A DNA stretch of 22,929 bases from an uncultured Alphaproteobacteria bacterium. GTDB lineage: Bacteria > Pseudomonadota > Alphaproteobacteria > RF32 > CAG-239. Both the position numbers and the translations under genes were made by a program. The stretch is from assembly GCA_900540425.1 (NCBI GenBank), contig UQFU01000016.1:1-22929 (forward strand), in the 5' to 3' direction. The first letter of the stretch is position 1; each line of letters opens with the position of its first letter. Shown here piece after piece: positions 8,582-15,900 of the stretch. The notes beneath the pieces were generated by a model, which had not been told where the DNA came from, did no database searches, and saw only the letters and a list, made by a program, of their open reading frames with translations.

Positions 8582-8617
8582 ATGCAAGGAATTGCGAGTT
8601 GGGAAGATGAAAGATAA
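8582..8617 (+). other. Possible 11-codon upstream reading frame overlapping the yqgE start
   Basis: An ATG at 8582 opens a frame of 11 codons (MQGIASWEDER) that ends at TAA 8615-8617, just past the yqgE ATG at 8607. There is no clear ribosome site before it, so translation is uncertain. If it is translated, ending within the yqgE start region could couple the two. Confidence 0.2.
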
Positions 8618-9173
8618 TGAAACTTATTTGACCGGAAAATGTTTGGTCGCCATGCCCGATATGAAAGACGAGCGGTTTGAAAATTCTCTGATTTTCATTT
8701 GCTCGCATAATGAAAACGGGGCCATGGGCTTTGTTGTCAACAAGGTTTTGCAGGAATTCTCCTTTGCCGACCTGGCCGGACAGCTTCCGATAAAAACCGT
8801 CCGTCCGATAGACAGCATCGAACTGCACCAGGGCGGCCCGTTGGAAAAAGTTCGCGGCTTTGTCCTTCACTCAACCGAATATGTCAAAGACGATACTATT
8901 GTCGTTAATGATAACATTGCCATTTCGTCGTCGCTGGACGTGATTACCGATATTGCTTTCGGGCTGGGACCGAAAGAAAATCTGATTGCGCTGGGCTATG
9001 CCAGCTGGGCGCCCAATCAGCTGGAACAGGAAATTGTCAACAATACCTGGCTGGTGGTGAATCCGACGCCGGAACTGGTCTTTCGGACCAAAGATGAAGA
9101 AAAATGGCAAAAAGCGATAGATTCGCTCGGCTTTGACGTTACGCACCTCTCCCGGACAATGGGGCGCGCATAA
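8607..9173 (+). CDS. yqgE: YqgE/AlgH family protein
   Basis: The 188 residues match the usual length of the UPF0301/DUF179 family. Hallmarks are LTGKCLVAMPDM near the N-terminus, HNENGAMGFVVNK, the glycine pair in HQGGPLEKVRGFVLH, and GYASWAPNQLEQEI near residue 130. Biochemical function is unsettled; the name AlgH comes from a link to alginate regulation in Pseudomonas. The protein is predicted cytosolic. I chose the ATG at 8607 over a TTG at 8592 because the family alignment starts soon after it, although GGGAAG directly abuts the ATG and AAGGA is 16 bases upstream, so the ribosome site is unusual. The 3' end overlaps the convergent gene by 35 bases. Confidence 0.93.
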   Translation: MKDNETYLTGKCLVAMPDMKDERFENSLIFICSHNENGAMGFVVNKVLQEFSFADLAGQLPIKTVRPIDSIELHQGGPLEKVRGFVLHSTEYVKDDTIVVNDNIAISSSLDVITDIAFGLGPKENLIALGYASWAPNQLEQEIVNNTWLVVNPTPELVFRTKDEEKWQKAIDSLGFDVTHLSRTMGRA

Positions 9174-10173
9174 TCATTTGCCGATTCGAAGTCTTGGCTC
9201 GTTGTTCAAGCACTTCCTGCGCGTCGGTATAGATATGCGCCACCGGCCTGATTAAGGCGGCCGCCTTGCTGCAATCTGTTGGCTTTCCCTCAAATTCAAA
9301 ACTGAAATAAGCTTTTATAATTTCAGAAAAAGCGTTGCTGTCGCAATTCGGCAGAACGGATTTTTCCGCATATTGGTCGGTCTGGTGCTTAAAGTCGCCG
9401 CTTGTGCCGGTATAGCTCTCGTTACGGGGATTGTTCAGCCACATTTTGACCGAATATTCCGTCAGCTTCTGCGGATTATGCAGCAGGGCGCGTGTTTCCG
9501 GGCGGGACAGCAGCTGCTTGAACGGCAGAAATTCTTTGGGAAAAACATCGTCTTTTCCGGTTTTGTTGTATTGCTCCACACAATATAGAAATTCGCGGGT
9601 CGTTGCCGATATCTCATCGGCATAGCGGGTAACGGCAAATTGTTCTGCCGACATTTGCGAATTGTCAATTCCGCCGCAGATTTCTCCATTCTTGATGTTA
9701 TTTTGCAGGTGTTTGAGCTCATGAAGCAGCGACAACAGCGGATTCCGTCCGCAGATAGCTGAAAATTCCTGAAAATATTGTCCGGTCTTTTGGAGCATTT
9801 CTTTTTTTCGGGCCGGATTGTCCTGCGCGTTAATCAAATTCATGGACTGCTTGTCGATACACAGGGCAAAACCGTTAATGCGAATTTCCGGAATCTGCCC
9901 TTCGCGAAAAGAGGCCATTACCCTCGGCACTTCGCATTCCTTGCCGCAAATGTCGGTCAGCACCGGTTCGTTCTTGGGATTCAAACGGATAATATAAACC
10001 TGTGGACTGTAGGAAATCTTCAGATTGTGATCCTTGACCTCTTCCGGCACCAAATCGTCGTTGCAAACAACATTAAGCGGAGCCGTCAGCAAATCGGCCG
10101 AAGCGGGAATCATAAATTTGTGAATGCCGGTTCCGGTTTTGAGGTCATTGCGGTATTTGCGATTAGTGGTCAT
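9139..10173 (-). CDS. Unknown protein with an HExxH metallopeptidase-like motif
   Basis: The protein has 344 residues and I recognise no named family. The segment LLSLLHELKHLQN carries HExxH (His151, Glu152, His155) within a hydrophobic-flanked helix, as in zincin metallopeptidases. About 20-35 residues later, SAEQFAVTRYADEISA offers Glu177 and Asp186/Glu187 as a possible third zinc ligand. No signal peptide or membrane span is seen, so it appears cytosolic. The N-terminal part around 55-105 has several cysteines (CGKEC). The start is well supported: GGAG lies 9 bases before the ATG, and a perfect TATAAT lies about 26 bases upstream. It is transcribed alone from its own promoter, next to lemA-htpX, and its 3' end overlaps yqgE. 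Protease activity is an inference from one motif. Confidence 0.72.
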   Translation of the reverse strand: MTTNRKYRNDLKTGTGIHKFMIPASADLLTAPLNVVCNDDLVPEEVKDHNLKISYSPQVYIIRLNPKNEPVLTDICGKECEVPRVMASFREGQIPEIRINGFALCIDKQSMNLINAQDNPARKKEMLQKTGQYFQEFSAICGRNPLLSLLHELKHLQNNIKNGEICGGIDNSQMSAEQFAVTRYADEISATTREFLYCVEQYNKTGKDDVFPKEFLPFKQLLSRPETRALLHNPQKLTEYSVKMWLNNPRNESYTGTSGDFKHQTDQYAEKSVLPNCDSNAFSEIIKAYFSFEFEGKPTDCSKAAALIRPVAHIYTDAQEVLEQRAKTSNRQMIMRAPLSGRGA

Positions 10174-10198
10174 CAGCCCAATCTCCGTTTCTGCAAGT

Positions 10199-10227
10199 AT
10201 TATAACCGAAATTTACCGAGAAATAAA
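10199..10227 (-). promoter_or_regulatory. Promoter for the HExxH protein gene
   Basis: Reading the minus strand, a perfect TATAAT (10204-10199) is preceded at 17 bases by TTTATT (10227-10222). Transcription would start near 10192, giving a leader of about 20 bases that contains the GGAG ribosome site. The -35 is weak but the -10 is consensus. Confidence 0.5.
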
Positions 10228-10239
10228 CCAAAATTTCGG
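10206..10239 (-). terminator. Inverted repeat after htpX, possible terminator
   Basis: A perfect 9-base stem, CCGAAATTT (10206-10214) and AAATTTCGG (10231-10239), flanks a 16-base loop just after the htpX stop. On the minus strand it is followed by TTATAATAC rather than a clean T run, so termination would be weak. It overlaps the promoter of the next gene and could instead be an operator. Confidence 0.35.
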
Positions 10240-10242
10240 AGC

Positions 10243-11256
10243 TTAGCCGCCCATCTCCATCAGACGTTTAATGCGGATTCTAATCGGCGGATGGGTCGCC
10301 AGCATACTTTGAAACGCAGCTTTTGGTTCGCGCGGGTCGGCAATACAAGCGGTCGACATAGTCTTTTTTCCGTCCAAAATTTCACCCCTCGCATCGGCCG
10401 AAATTTTTTGGAGCGCCGAGGCCAAAGCCTGCGGGTTGCGGGTGATGAGTGCGCCGGTGGCATCGGCGGCGTATTCACGTGCGCGGGAAATTGCCATCTG
10501 GATAATCGGAGCCACAAAAAAATTAAATACTAACAATGCCAGCATTATCGCTAAGAGTAAGATTTTGAATTTTCCGCTGTCTTTGCTGCTTGAGGTAGAA
10601 TATCTTAAACTTCTGCCAATCATCTCCGCCAAAAAGGCAAACACGCTGAGCCCGGTAATAATCATCATATTGAGCCGAATATCCCGATTGCCGATATGCG
10701 CCATTTCGTGGGCAATAACCCCTTCCAGCTCCAGCGGCTCCAGTTTTGCAATAATCCCGGTAGTTAGGGCAATTGATGCGTGCTTTGGGTCTCGTCCGGT
10801 GGCAAAAGCATTAAGCGATTCGTCATCCACAATATAGACTTTGGGCATCGGCAGGCCGGCGGCAATCGCCACATTTTCCACCAAGCGGTAGACTTGCGGA
10901 TTCTCTTGTTTTTGAAGCGGCAAAGCATGAGCAAAACTGAGCATCATCGTATCTCCGAAAAAATACGAAATCAGCATCCAAGTAATGGCTGTTCCAAATA
11001 CAAAGGGCAGATAAGACGCGATAAAGAACCCGCCCGCCAGCCAATATACATTGCCGGCGGTAATGGCAATGTTATGACTGAGCAAAAATTCCTGATGCGG
11101 AGTTACGAAATGTGCCGCAAACCGCAAATCTCCCATGGCATAAAAAGCCAGCACTGTTGCCAATATGGTCAATAGGCTAAGAACCGTCGGAAACAATAAC
11201 AACAACAGCCAAGTCTTGCGATTGTTGGCGGTAATATGGTCATAAACAGTCTGCAT
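10243..11256 (-). CDS. htpX: HtpX-like M48 membrane metalloprotease
   Basis: HtpX is an inner-membrane zinc protease that degrades damaged membrane proteins. Zinc motif HEMAH is at His183, Glu184 and His187 in GVIAHEMAHIGNRDIRLN, and the third ligand is Glu261 in SRAREYAADATGA. There are two N-terminal membrane segments (about 15-40 and 70-100) and two more after the active site (about 195-212 and 230-255). The block VYIVDDESLNAFATGRDPKHA is typical of the family. At 337 residues it is longer than the usual 280-300; the extra length is mainly in the loop around residues 43-70. It begins 12 bases after lemA and lacks a clear ribosome site, so translation is probably coupled. A lemA-htpX pairing is seen in many bacteria. 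Confidence 0.93.
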   Translation of the reverse strand: MQTVYDHITANNRKTWLLLLLFPTVLSLLTILATVLAFYAMGDLRFAAHFVTPHQEFLLSHNIAITAGNVYWLAGGFFIASYLPFVFGTAITWMLISYFFGDTMMLSFAHALPLQKQENPQVYRLVENVAIAAGLPMPKVYIVDDESLNAFATGRDPKHASIALTTGIIAKLEPLELEGVIAHEMAHIGNRDIRLNMMIITGLSVFAFLAEMIGRSLRYSTSSSKDSGKFKILLLAIMLALLVFNFFVAPIIQMAISRAREYAADATGALITRNPQALASALQKISADARGEILDGKKTMSTACIADPREPKAAFQSMLATHPPIRIRIKRLMEMGG

Positions 11257-11268
11257 ACGGCGCTTTCG

Positions 11269-11829
11269 CTAGAAAGAAATTTGCGGGGGATTTTGAGCTG
11301 CAGCTTTTTCACTTTCGCTCATTTCAAAAAATTTCTCGGTCTGGAAATGAAAGATTTTGGCAATAATATTTCCGGGAAAAGTTTCAATTTTAGTGTTAAG
11401 CGCCAAGACGGTCGTGTTGTAAAAACGCCGCGAAGCCTGAATTTTGTTTTCTGTGTCAGTCAGTTCCTGTTGCAAAGCCAGAAAATTCTGATTGGCCTGC
11501 AACTGCGGATAGTTCTCGCTCAGGGCAAAGATGCTTTTTAGCGTTTCGCTCAGGGCATTTTCCGCTTGGGTCTTGTCATCTCCCAAACCTTGGGTGTTCA
11601 TTGCCGCGTTGCGGGCTTCGACAACGCGTTCCAGCGTCTCTTTTTCATGTTTGGCATAGCCTTTGACCGTTTCAACCAGATTGGGAATCAAATCATAACG
11701 GCGCTTAAGCTGGGTGTCGATATCGCTGGCGCCTTCTCTGACTCTTTGACGGGCCACCACCAGATTGTTGTACATCATGACAAAAGAAACAATAACCAAA
11801 GCCAAAACAATATAAATAGTCTGCGACAT
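11269..11829 (-). CDS. lemA: LemA family protein
   Basis: The protein has 186 residues from the ATG at 11829, chosen because GGGAG lies 7 bases upstream; an in-frame TTG two codons earlier is less likely. One N-terminal membrane segment (about 5-22) is followed by NNLVVARQRVREGASDIDTQLKRRYDLIPNLV in sections, the family signature, and then long amphipathic helices with coiled-coil character. LemA proteins have an N-terminal anchor and a helical bundle; their role is unclear, though they are often encoded beside HtpX-type proteases and may help recruit substrates. Here htpX follows after 12 bases, which fits a two-gene operon. Confidence 0.95.
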   Translation of the reverse strand: MSQTIYIVLALVIVSFVMMYNNLVVARQRVREGASDIDTQLKRRYDLIPNLVETVKGYAKHEKETLERVVEARNAAMNTQGLGDDKTQAENALSETLKSIFALSENYPQLQANQNFLALQQELTDTENKIQASRRFYNTTVLALNTKIETFPGNIIAKIFHFQTEKFFEMSESEKAAAQNPPQISF

Positions 11830-11856
11830 GAGCAATCTCCCAAAAATTTATAACTC

Positions 11857-11903
11857 AAGCTTAATCATAAAAGCTTAACTTTTTATGAAAATTGCCAAGC
11901 TTA
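11857..11903. repeat. Three AAGCTTA repeats upstream of lemA
   Basis: AAGCTTAA occurs at 11857-11864 and 11871-11878, with 14 bases between starts, and AAGCTTA recurs at 11897-11903. They lie 28-74 bases upstream of the lemA start, in the likely promoter zone, and could be regulator half-sites. AT-rich sequence makes chance recurrence possible. Confidence 0.3.
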
Positions 11904-11982
11904 TTTTATTATCCTTACGCACCCCTTGAAGCGTTTTTATCTTCTGCCGATTTCTTTTACTTGATGTTATGGCCTCCTTTTC

Positions 11983-12069
11983 TATCTGTCATGCCTTCCT
12001 GTTCTCCCCCCCGGTCACTTCGCCCTGTTTTTTTTATCTGTCACTCCGGCTCGTAGGTCGGTATGACAG
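11983..12069. repeat. TGTCA-type intergenic palindromic element
   Basis: TATCTGTCA occurs at 11983-11991 and again at 12035-12043, and GGTATGACAG at 12060-12069 is the inverse. The second copy folds with the inverse: CTGTCA (12038-12043) pairs with TGACAG (12064-12069), and CCG (12046-12048) with CGG (12059-12061). The first copy, CTGTCATGCC, is also a 9 of 10 match to the inverse. This looks like a short extragenic palindrome of the kind dispersed in alphaproteobacterial genomes. The rest of the 11836-12109 gap shows no gene that I can support. Confidence 0.5.
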
Positions 12070-12109
12070 GAAAGAGGGGCTGCAACATTGCCCTTACAAA
12101 AAAATCCCC

Positions 12110-12137
12110 TTGCTTTTTAGCTGATTTGCATTAATCT
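12110..12137 (+). promoter_or_regulatory. Candidate promoter of the structured RNA
   Basis: TTGCTT (12110-12115) and TAATCT (12132-12137) are separated by 16 bases. Transcription would begin near 12144, just before the 5' side of the folded RNA, and this agreement in position is the main support. Confidence 0.45.
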
Positions 12138-12142
12138 TGTTC

Positions 12143-12310
12143 TTGCAGTTCAGAGGTGAGCTGTGGTGTCTAGAAAACATCTTACTGATAAAATCCACCC
12201 TAAGGTGGAGTCTGCGGTATAAGTGCGCTTGCGTATCGAAGAAGCAGGACTGTGTCAGTACAGTTTTCTAGCTCCACCGCCTTTCTTTTTAGAATTGGCG
12301 GTTTTGTTTT
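12143..12310 (+). ncRNA. Structured non-coding RNA of unknown family with its own terminator
   Basis: A stretch of about 165 bases folds into a compact, nested structure. The closing stem pairs CTAGAAAAC (12170-12178) with GTTTTCTAG (12263-12271), extended by GTGG/CCAC. After a small internal loop, TACTGA (12183-12188) pairs with TCAGTA (12255-12260). This opens a three-way junction with a hairpin TCCACC-CTAA-GGTGGA (12194-12209) and a second arm pairing GTCTGC (12210-12215) with GCA-G-GAC (12244-12250), capped by GGTAT/GTATC. A promoter-like pair lies just upstream and an intrinsic terminator just downstream. It could be a free small RNA (the size fits 6S RNA, though I cannot match its consensus) or a 5' leader switch for the XRE-type gene 28 bases later. 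No long reading frame occupies it. Confidence 0.65.
12276..12310 (+). terminator. Intrinsic terminator at the end of the structured RNA
   Basis: ACCGCC (12276-12281) pairs with GGCGGT (12297-12302), followed by a T-rich tract TTTTGTTTT. The 5' arm shares two bases (12276-12277) with the CCAC that closes the upstream RNA stem, so the two pairings may compete, as they would in an attenuator. Confidence 0.6.
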
Positions 12311-12337
12311 AACCAATAACAAACAGGAGCTAAAAAT

Positions 12338-12577
12338 ATGACTTTAATCCAGAATATTAAAAACAAAACCTTTCGCAAAGCAATCGGTATTGAGTGTGCC
12401 AGGCTACGCCGCGAACGCAACCAGGAAATTGAGAAAGTTGCCGCTGCCGTCGGCGCTTATCCCGAAACCGTAGACCGGCTTGAGTTAGGGTATTATACTG
12501 CTTACGGGCTTACCGCCAGGCTGCTCAAATATTATAACAAAGACATCAAAATCGAGCTTGTCGACAGGAAGCAATAA
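12338..12577 (+). CDS. Small XRE-like helix-turn-helix protein
   Basis: The protein has 79 residues, nearly all forming one domain. IGIECARLRRERNQEIEKVA resembles helix 1-2 of XRE/Cro-type folds, VGAYPETVDRLELG resembles the recognition helix and the conserved Glu before a Gly, and YGLTARLLKYYNKDIKIEL matches the C-terminal helix and strand. It is likely a DNA-binding regulator or an antitoxin-like protein, but no partner gene adjoins it. AGGAGC lies about 8 bases before the ATG. It follows the structured RNA and terminator with no other clear promoter, so readthrough may control it. A strong bidirectional terminator follows 5 bases after the stop. Confidence 0.75.
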   Translation: MTLIQNIKNKTFRKAIGIECARLRRERNQEIEKVAAAVGAYPETVDRLELGYYTAYGLTARLLKYYNKDIKIELVDRKQ

Positions 12578-12581
12578 AACA

Positions 12582-12620
12582 AACCCCATCGGCAGAAATG
12601 CCGATGGGGTTCGCATTTTA
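12582..12620. terminator. Bidirectional intrinsic terminator between the XRE-like gene and eno
   Basis: A perfect 13-base stem (12582-12594 with 12599-12611) encloses a GAAA loop on the plus strand. On the minus strand the hairpin is followed by TGTTTTATTG, so it should stop eno transcription well. On the plus strand the tail CGCATTTTA is poorer. Confidence 0.85.
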
Positions 12621-12639
12621 ATAACCGATTGTCCTGATT

Positions 12640-13926
<1,287 letters not shown>

Positions 13927-14070
13927 CTATAAATATAAAATGCACTGCGTATAACTTCTTTCATTTTTGCGGCGATGTCAAGCGAAAGAATCCGTTTTTT
14001 GGGGTTTACATTTGCAAAAAAGGGGATTATCTGAATACAGAGATGAATTACCATTATAAATTAAATTGTT

Positions 14071-14457
14071 ATGAAGAATTTTATTGTTATGTTTATGGCG
14101 TTTTGCGGATGGGGAGCTTTTATCCTGAGCTGTACCGGAGTGATTGGCGATTCAAGCAAAATTATGGCATTTGCGCCTCTTTTGGCGATTCCGCAGCTGG
14201 TAAGGTTTTATGGCGGCTGGGAAAAAAAGCGAAAAAAGGGTTCGCTTTTGCTGCAGCTTGCTTTGGGCGGCTTGTTGGCCGGAGGCGGATTGTTGTGCCT
14301 GTTGCCGTTCAGCCTCTGGTCAGGAAAAGAAACGATTTGGGCGCAAGCCTTGCTGGCCGGTTGTGCAGCCTGGGTTGCCGTTTTTCTGCTTTTGGACCTG
14401 ATAAACCGCAGCATCTGCAAAATTGTCGATTGTTTGGAAGAAATGTATTTGAAATGA
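14071..14457 (+). CDS. Small integral membrane protein of unknown function
   Basis: The protein has 128 residues and I do not recognise it. It has about four hydrophobic segments: near 1-24, 30-45, 58-82 (with a GGLLAGGGLL stretch) and 90-110. A basic loop WEKKRKKG lies between the second and third, consistent with a cytoplasmic loop. An overlapping frame from 14043 to 14471 is open but lacks hydrophobic organisation and has unusual composition, so I favour this frame. No clear ribosome site precedes the ATG. It stands alone between enolase (divergent) and a hairpin terminator starting 12 bases after the stop, which supports a real transcript. Confidence 0.6.
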   Translation: MKNFIVMFMAFCGWGAFILSCTGVIGDSSKIMAFAPLLAIPQLVRFYGGWEKKRKKGSLLLQLALGGLLAGGGLLCLLPFSLWSGKETIWAQALLAGCAAWVAVFLLLDLINRSICKIVDCLEEMYLK

Positions 14458-14468
14458 ATGCGAGAATG

Positions 14469-14500
14469 TAATGCCGGAGAAATCCGGCATTAAACATTTT
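14469..14500 (+). terminator. Intrinsic terminator after the small membrane protein gene
   Basis: A perfect 10-base stem, TAATGCCGGA (14469-14478) with TCCGGCATTA (14483-14492), encloses a GAAA loop and is followed by AACATTTT. The T tract is modest. Confidence 0.7.
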
Positions 14501-14510
14501 AAATTTCCGC

Positions 14511-14538
14511 TTGTAAGTTTAGCGCCAACTGATAAAAT
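14511..14538 (+). promoter_or_regulatory. Promoter for the dCMP-deaminase-type gene
   Basis: TTGTAA (14511-14516) and TAAAAT (14533-14538) are 16 bases apart, 36 bases before the start codon and just past a terminator. Position and hexamers agree. Confidence 0.5.
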
Positions 14539-14573
14539 AAAGCTGTTATGTTCCGAATGGAAGGAGAAATTTA

Positions 14574-15044
14574 ATGTTTTCAGAAAAATGGCATTACCGT
14601 TTTATGGAAGTGGCCAAGCTTGTTGCGACCTGGTCTAAAGACCCGTCAACCAAAACCGGCGCCATTGTGGTCGGTCCCGACCGCGAAATCCGTGCCACCG
14701 GTTATAACGGTCTGGTCAGAGGCGTAGACGACAATAAGCCCGAACGTATGGAACGTCCGACCAAATACGATTTTTTTGAACATGCCGAAAGAAATGCCAT
14801 TTATAACGCCTGCCTGACCGGAACTTCGCTGAAAGGCTGCGTGCTTTATGCGACTCACCCGCCTTGTACTGACTGCACCCGGGCCATTATCCAGTCGGGA
14901 ATCCGCATGGTTGTTACCCGCGAACTGGAAGCCCGTCCGGATATCAAAGACCGGACTTGGCGGGATAAACTTGATTTTTCGCATCAAATGCTGACGGAAG
15001 CCGGAATAGAATATTTGGAACTCCCTTTAAATTCCGAAAAGTAG
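14574..15044 (+). CDS. dCMP deaminase-type cytidine/deoxycytidylate deaminase
   Basis: The 156-residue protein has both zinc motifs of the deaminase fold: His70-Ala-Glu72 in FEHAERNAIYNA and Pro-Pro-Cys98-x-x-Cys101 in HPPCTDCTRAI. The N-terminal block MEVAKLVATWSKDPSTKTGAIVVGPD and the GYNGLVRGVDD turn are typical of dCMP deaminase/ComEB-like proteins, which turn dCMP into dUMP for thymidylate synthesis. A related cytidine or riboflavin-type deaminase is less likely given the KDPSTKTGA motif. AAGGAG lies about 7 bases before the ATG. The gene has its own promoter and is followed after 92 bases by a response regulator gene with no clear link. Confidence 0.9.
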   Translation: MFSEKWHYRFMEVAKLVATWSKDPSTKTGAIVVGPDREIRATGYNGLVRGVDDNKPERMERPTKYDFFEHAERNAIYNACLTGTSLKGCVLYATHPPCTDCTRAIIQSGIRMVVTRELEARPDIKDRTWRDKLDFSHQMLTEAGIEYLELPLNSEK

Positions 15045-15136
15045 AAATATATCTAACCGTGAGTTTGGCGCCGATGCAAAATGCCGGTGTCATATTATGA
15101 GAATTTCGTAAGAATTGCGGCAATCGGGAGAGTAGA

Positions 15137-15775
15137 ATGAAAGTTCTTATAGCAGATGACCATGCGTTGTTCAGAGACGGGCTGAGCCTCCATCTGGAAC
15201 AAATCGACCCTCAGGCGGTTATTTTTCAGGCCGGGAATTTTTCGCAGGCCATGAAGATTATTGATGATGAGAAAAAATTAGACCTGATTATCATCGACCT
15301 GGATATGCCGGACATGGATTGGGAAGAAGCCCTGAAAGAGATTAAGGAAAAAACAGACGGCGCGCGGCTGGTGATTATTTCTGCTTCCGAAGATTCGCGC
15401 AGTATCCGCAAATCCATGGAATATGGCATCAGCGGATATATTCCCAAACGTTCCGATACCAAAGTCCTGACCGGTGCGCTGAAGTTGATTTTGGACGGCG
15501 GAACCTACCTGCCGCCGTCTGTTTTGGATAACGGGCATGCCGTCAGCGGTTATAACGGCAATGCCAATGTCCGCGCCAAAGGCAAAACCCTGACCAACCG
15601 TCAGGCGCAGGTCCTGGAGTTGGTTGCCCAGGGAATGTCCAATAAACAGATTGCTTATGAAATCGGTGTCTCCGAGGCGACGGTAAAACTGCATATTAAT
15701 GCGCTGCTGCGTGCCGTCGGCGCCACCAATCGGACTCAGGCGGTCATTACGGCCCAAAAAATGGGGCTGATTTAG
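15137..15775 (+). CDS. NarL/FixJ-family response regulator, orphan
   Basis: The 212-residue protein has an N-terminal receiver (1-120) with the acidic pair Asp7-Asp8 in IADDHALFRDG, phospho-acceptor Asp54 in IIIDLDMPDM, Ser82 region and Lys104 in YIPKRSD. The C-terminal LuxR-type HTH (about 150-212) has LTNRQAQVLELVAQGMSNKQIA in sections and VSEATVKLHINALLRAVGATNRTQAV. It should act as a phosphorylation-controlled transcription factor. No sensor kinase is adjacent, so its partner must lie elsewhere. GGGAG is about 6 bases before the ATG. The next gene, encoding a secreted protein, starts 125 bases downstream with its own promoter and a palindrome, so it is a possible target. Confidence 0.94.
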   Translation: MKVLIADDHALFRDGLSLHLEQIDPQAVIFQAGNFSQAMKIIDDEKKLDLIIIDLDMPDMDWEEALKEIKEKTDGARLVIISASEDSRSIRKSMEYGISGYIPKRSDTKVLTGALKLILDGGTYLPPSVLDNGHAVSGYNGNANVRAKGKTLTNRQAQVLELVAQGMSNKQIAYEIGVSEATVKLHINALLRAVGATNRTQAVITAQKMGLI

Positions 15776-15825
15776 CGCTTTCCGGGTTAATTTTTTGTTA
15801 CAACATTGTTCAGGCGTTTTTTTAT

Positions 15826-15855
15826 TTTGACAAAATCTGTCAAATATGGCATATT
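15826..15855 (+). promoter_or_regulatory. Promoter with an overlapping palindromic operator
   Basis: A consensus -35, TTGACA (15827-15832), is followed after 17 bases by CATATT (15850-15855), 45 bases before the secreted-protein gene. The -35 forms one arm of a perfect 7-base inverted repeat: TTTGACA (15826-15832), a 5-base spacer, then TGTCAAA (15838-15844). A dimeric regulator bound there would block polymerase. The orphan NarL-type regulator just upstream is one candidate binder, without direct evidence. Confidence 0.5.
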
Positions 15856-15900
15856 CAATGAATAAACAAAATATTATTAACAAATTAAATTTTAAAAGAC

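Noticed and set aside
11861..11878. CtrA binding site (TTAA-N7-TTAA)
   Set aside because: The two TTAA are separated by 10 bases, not 7.
12183..12260. Hammerhead-like ribozyme core (CTGAT next to a hairpin and GTC)
   Set aside because: The required CUGANGA and the GAAA after stem II are not present; only a loose resemblance exists.
12143..12310. Naming the RNA as 6S RNA
   Set aside because: Length fits, but I cannot identify the large central bubble or conserved flanks, so I left the family open.
14043..14471. A longer alternative frame at the small membrane protein
   Set aside because: It has irregular composition and no hydrophobic pattern, whereas the frame at 14071 gives clear membrane segments.
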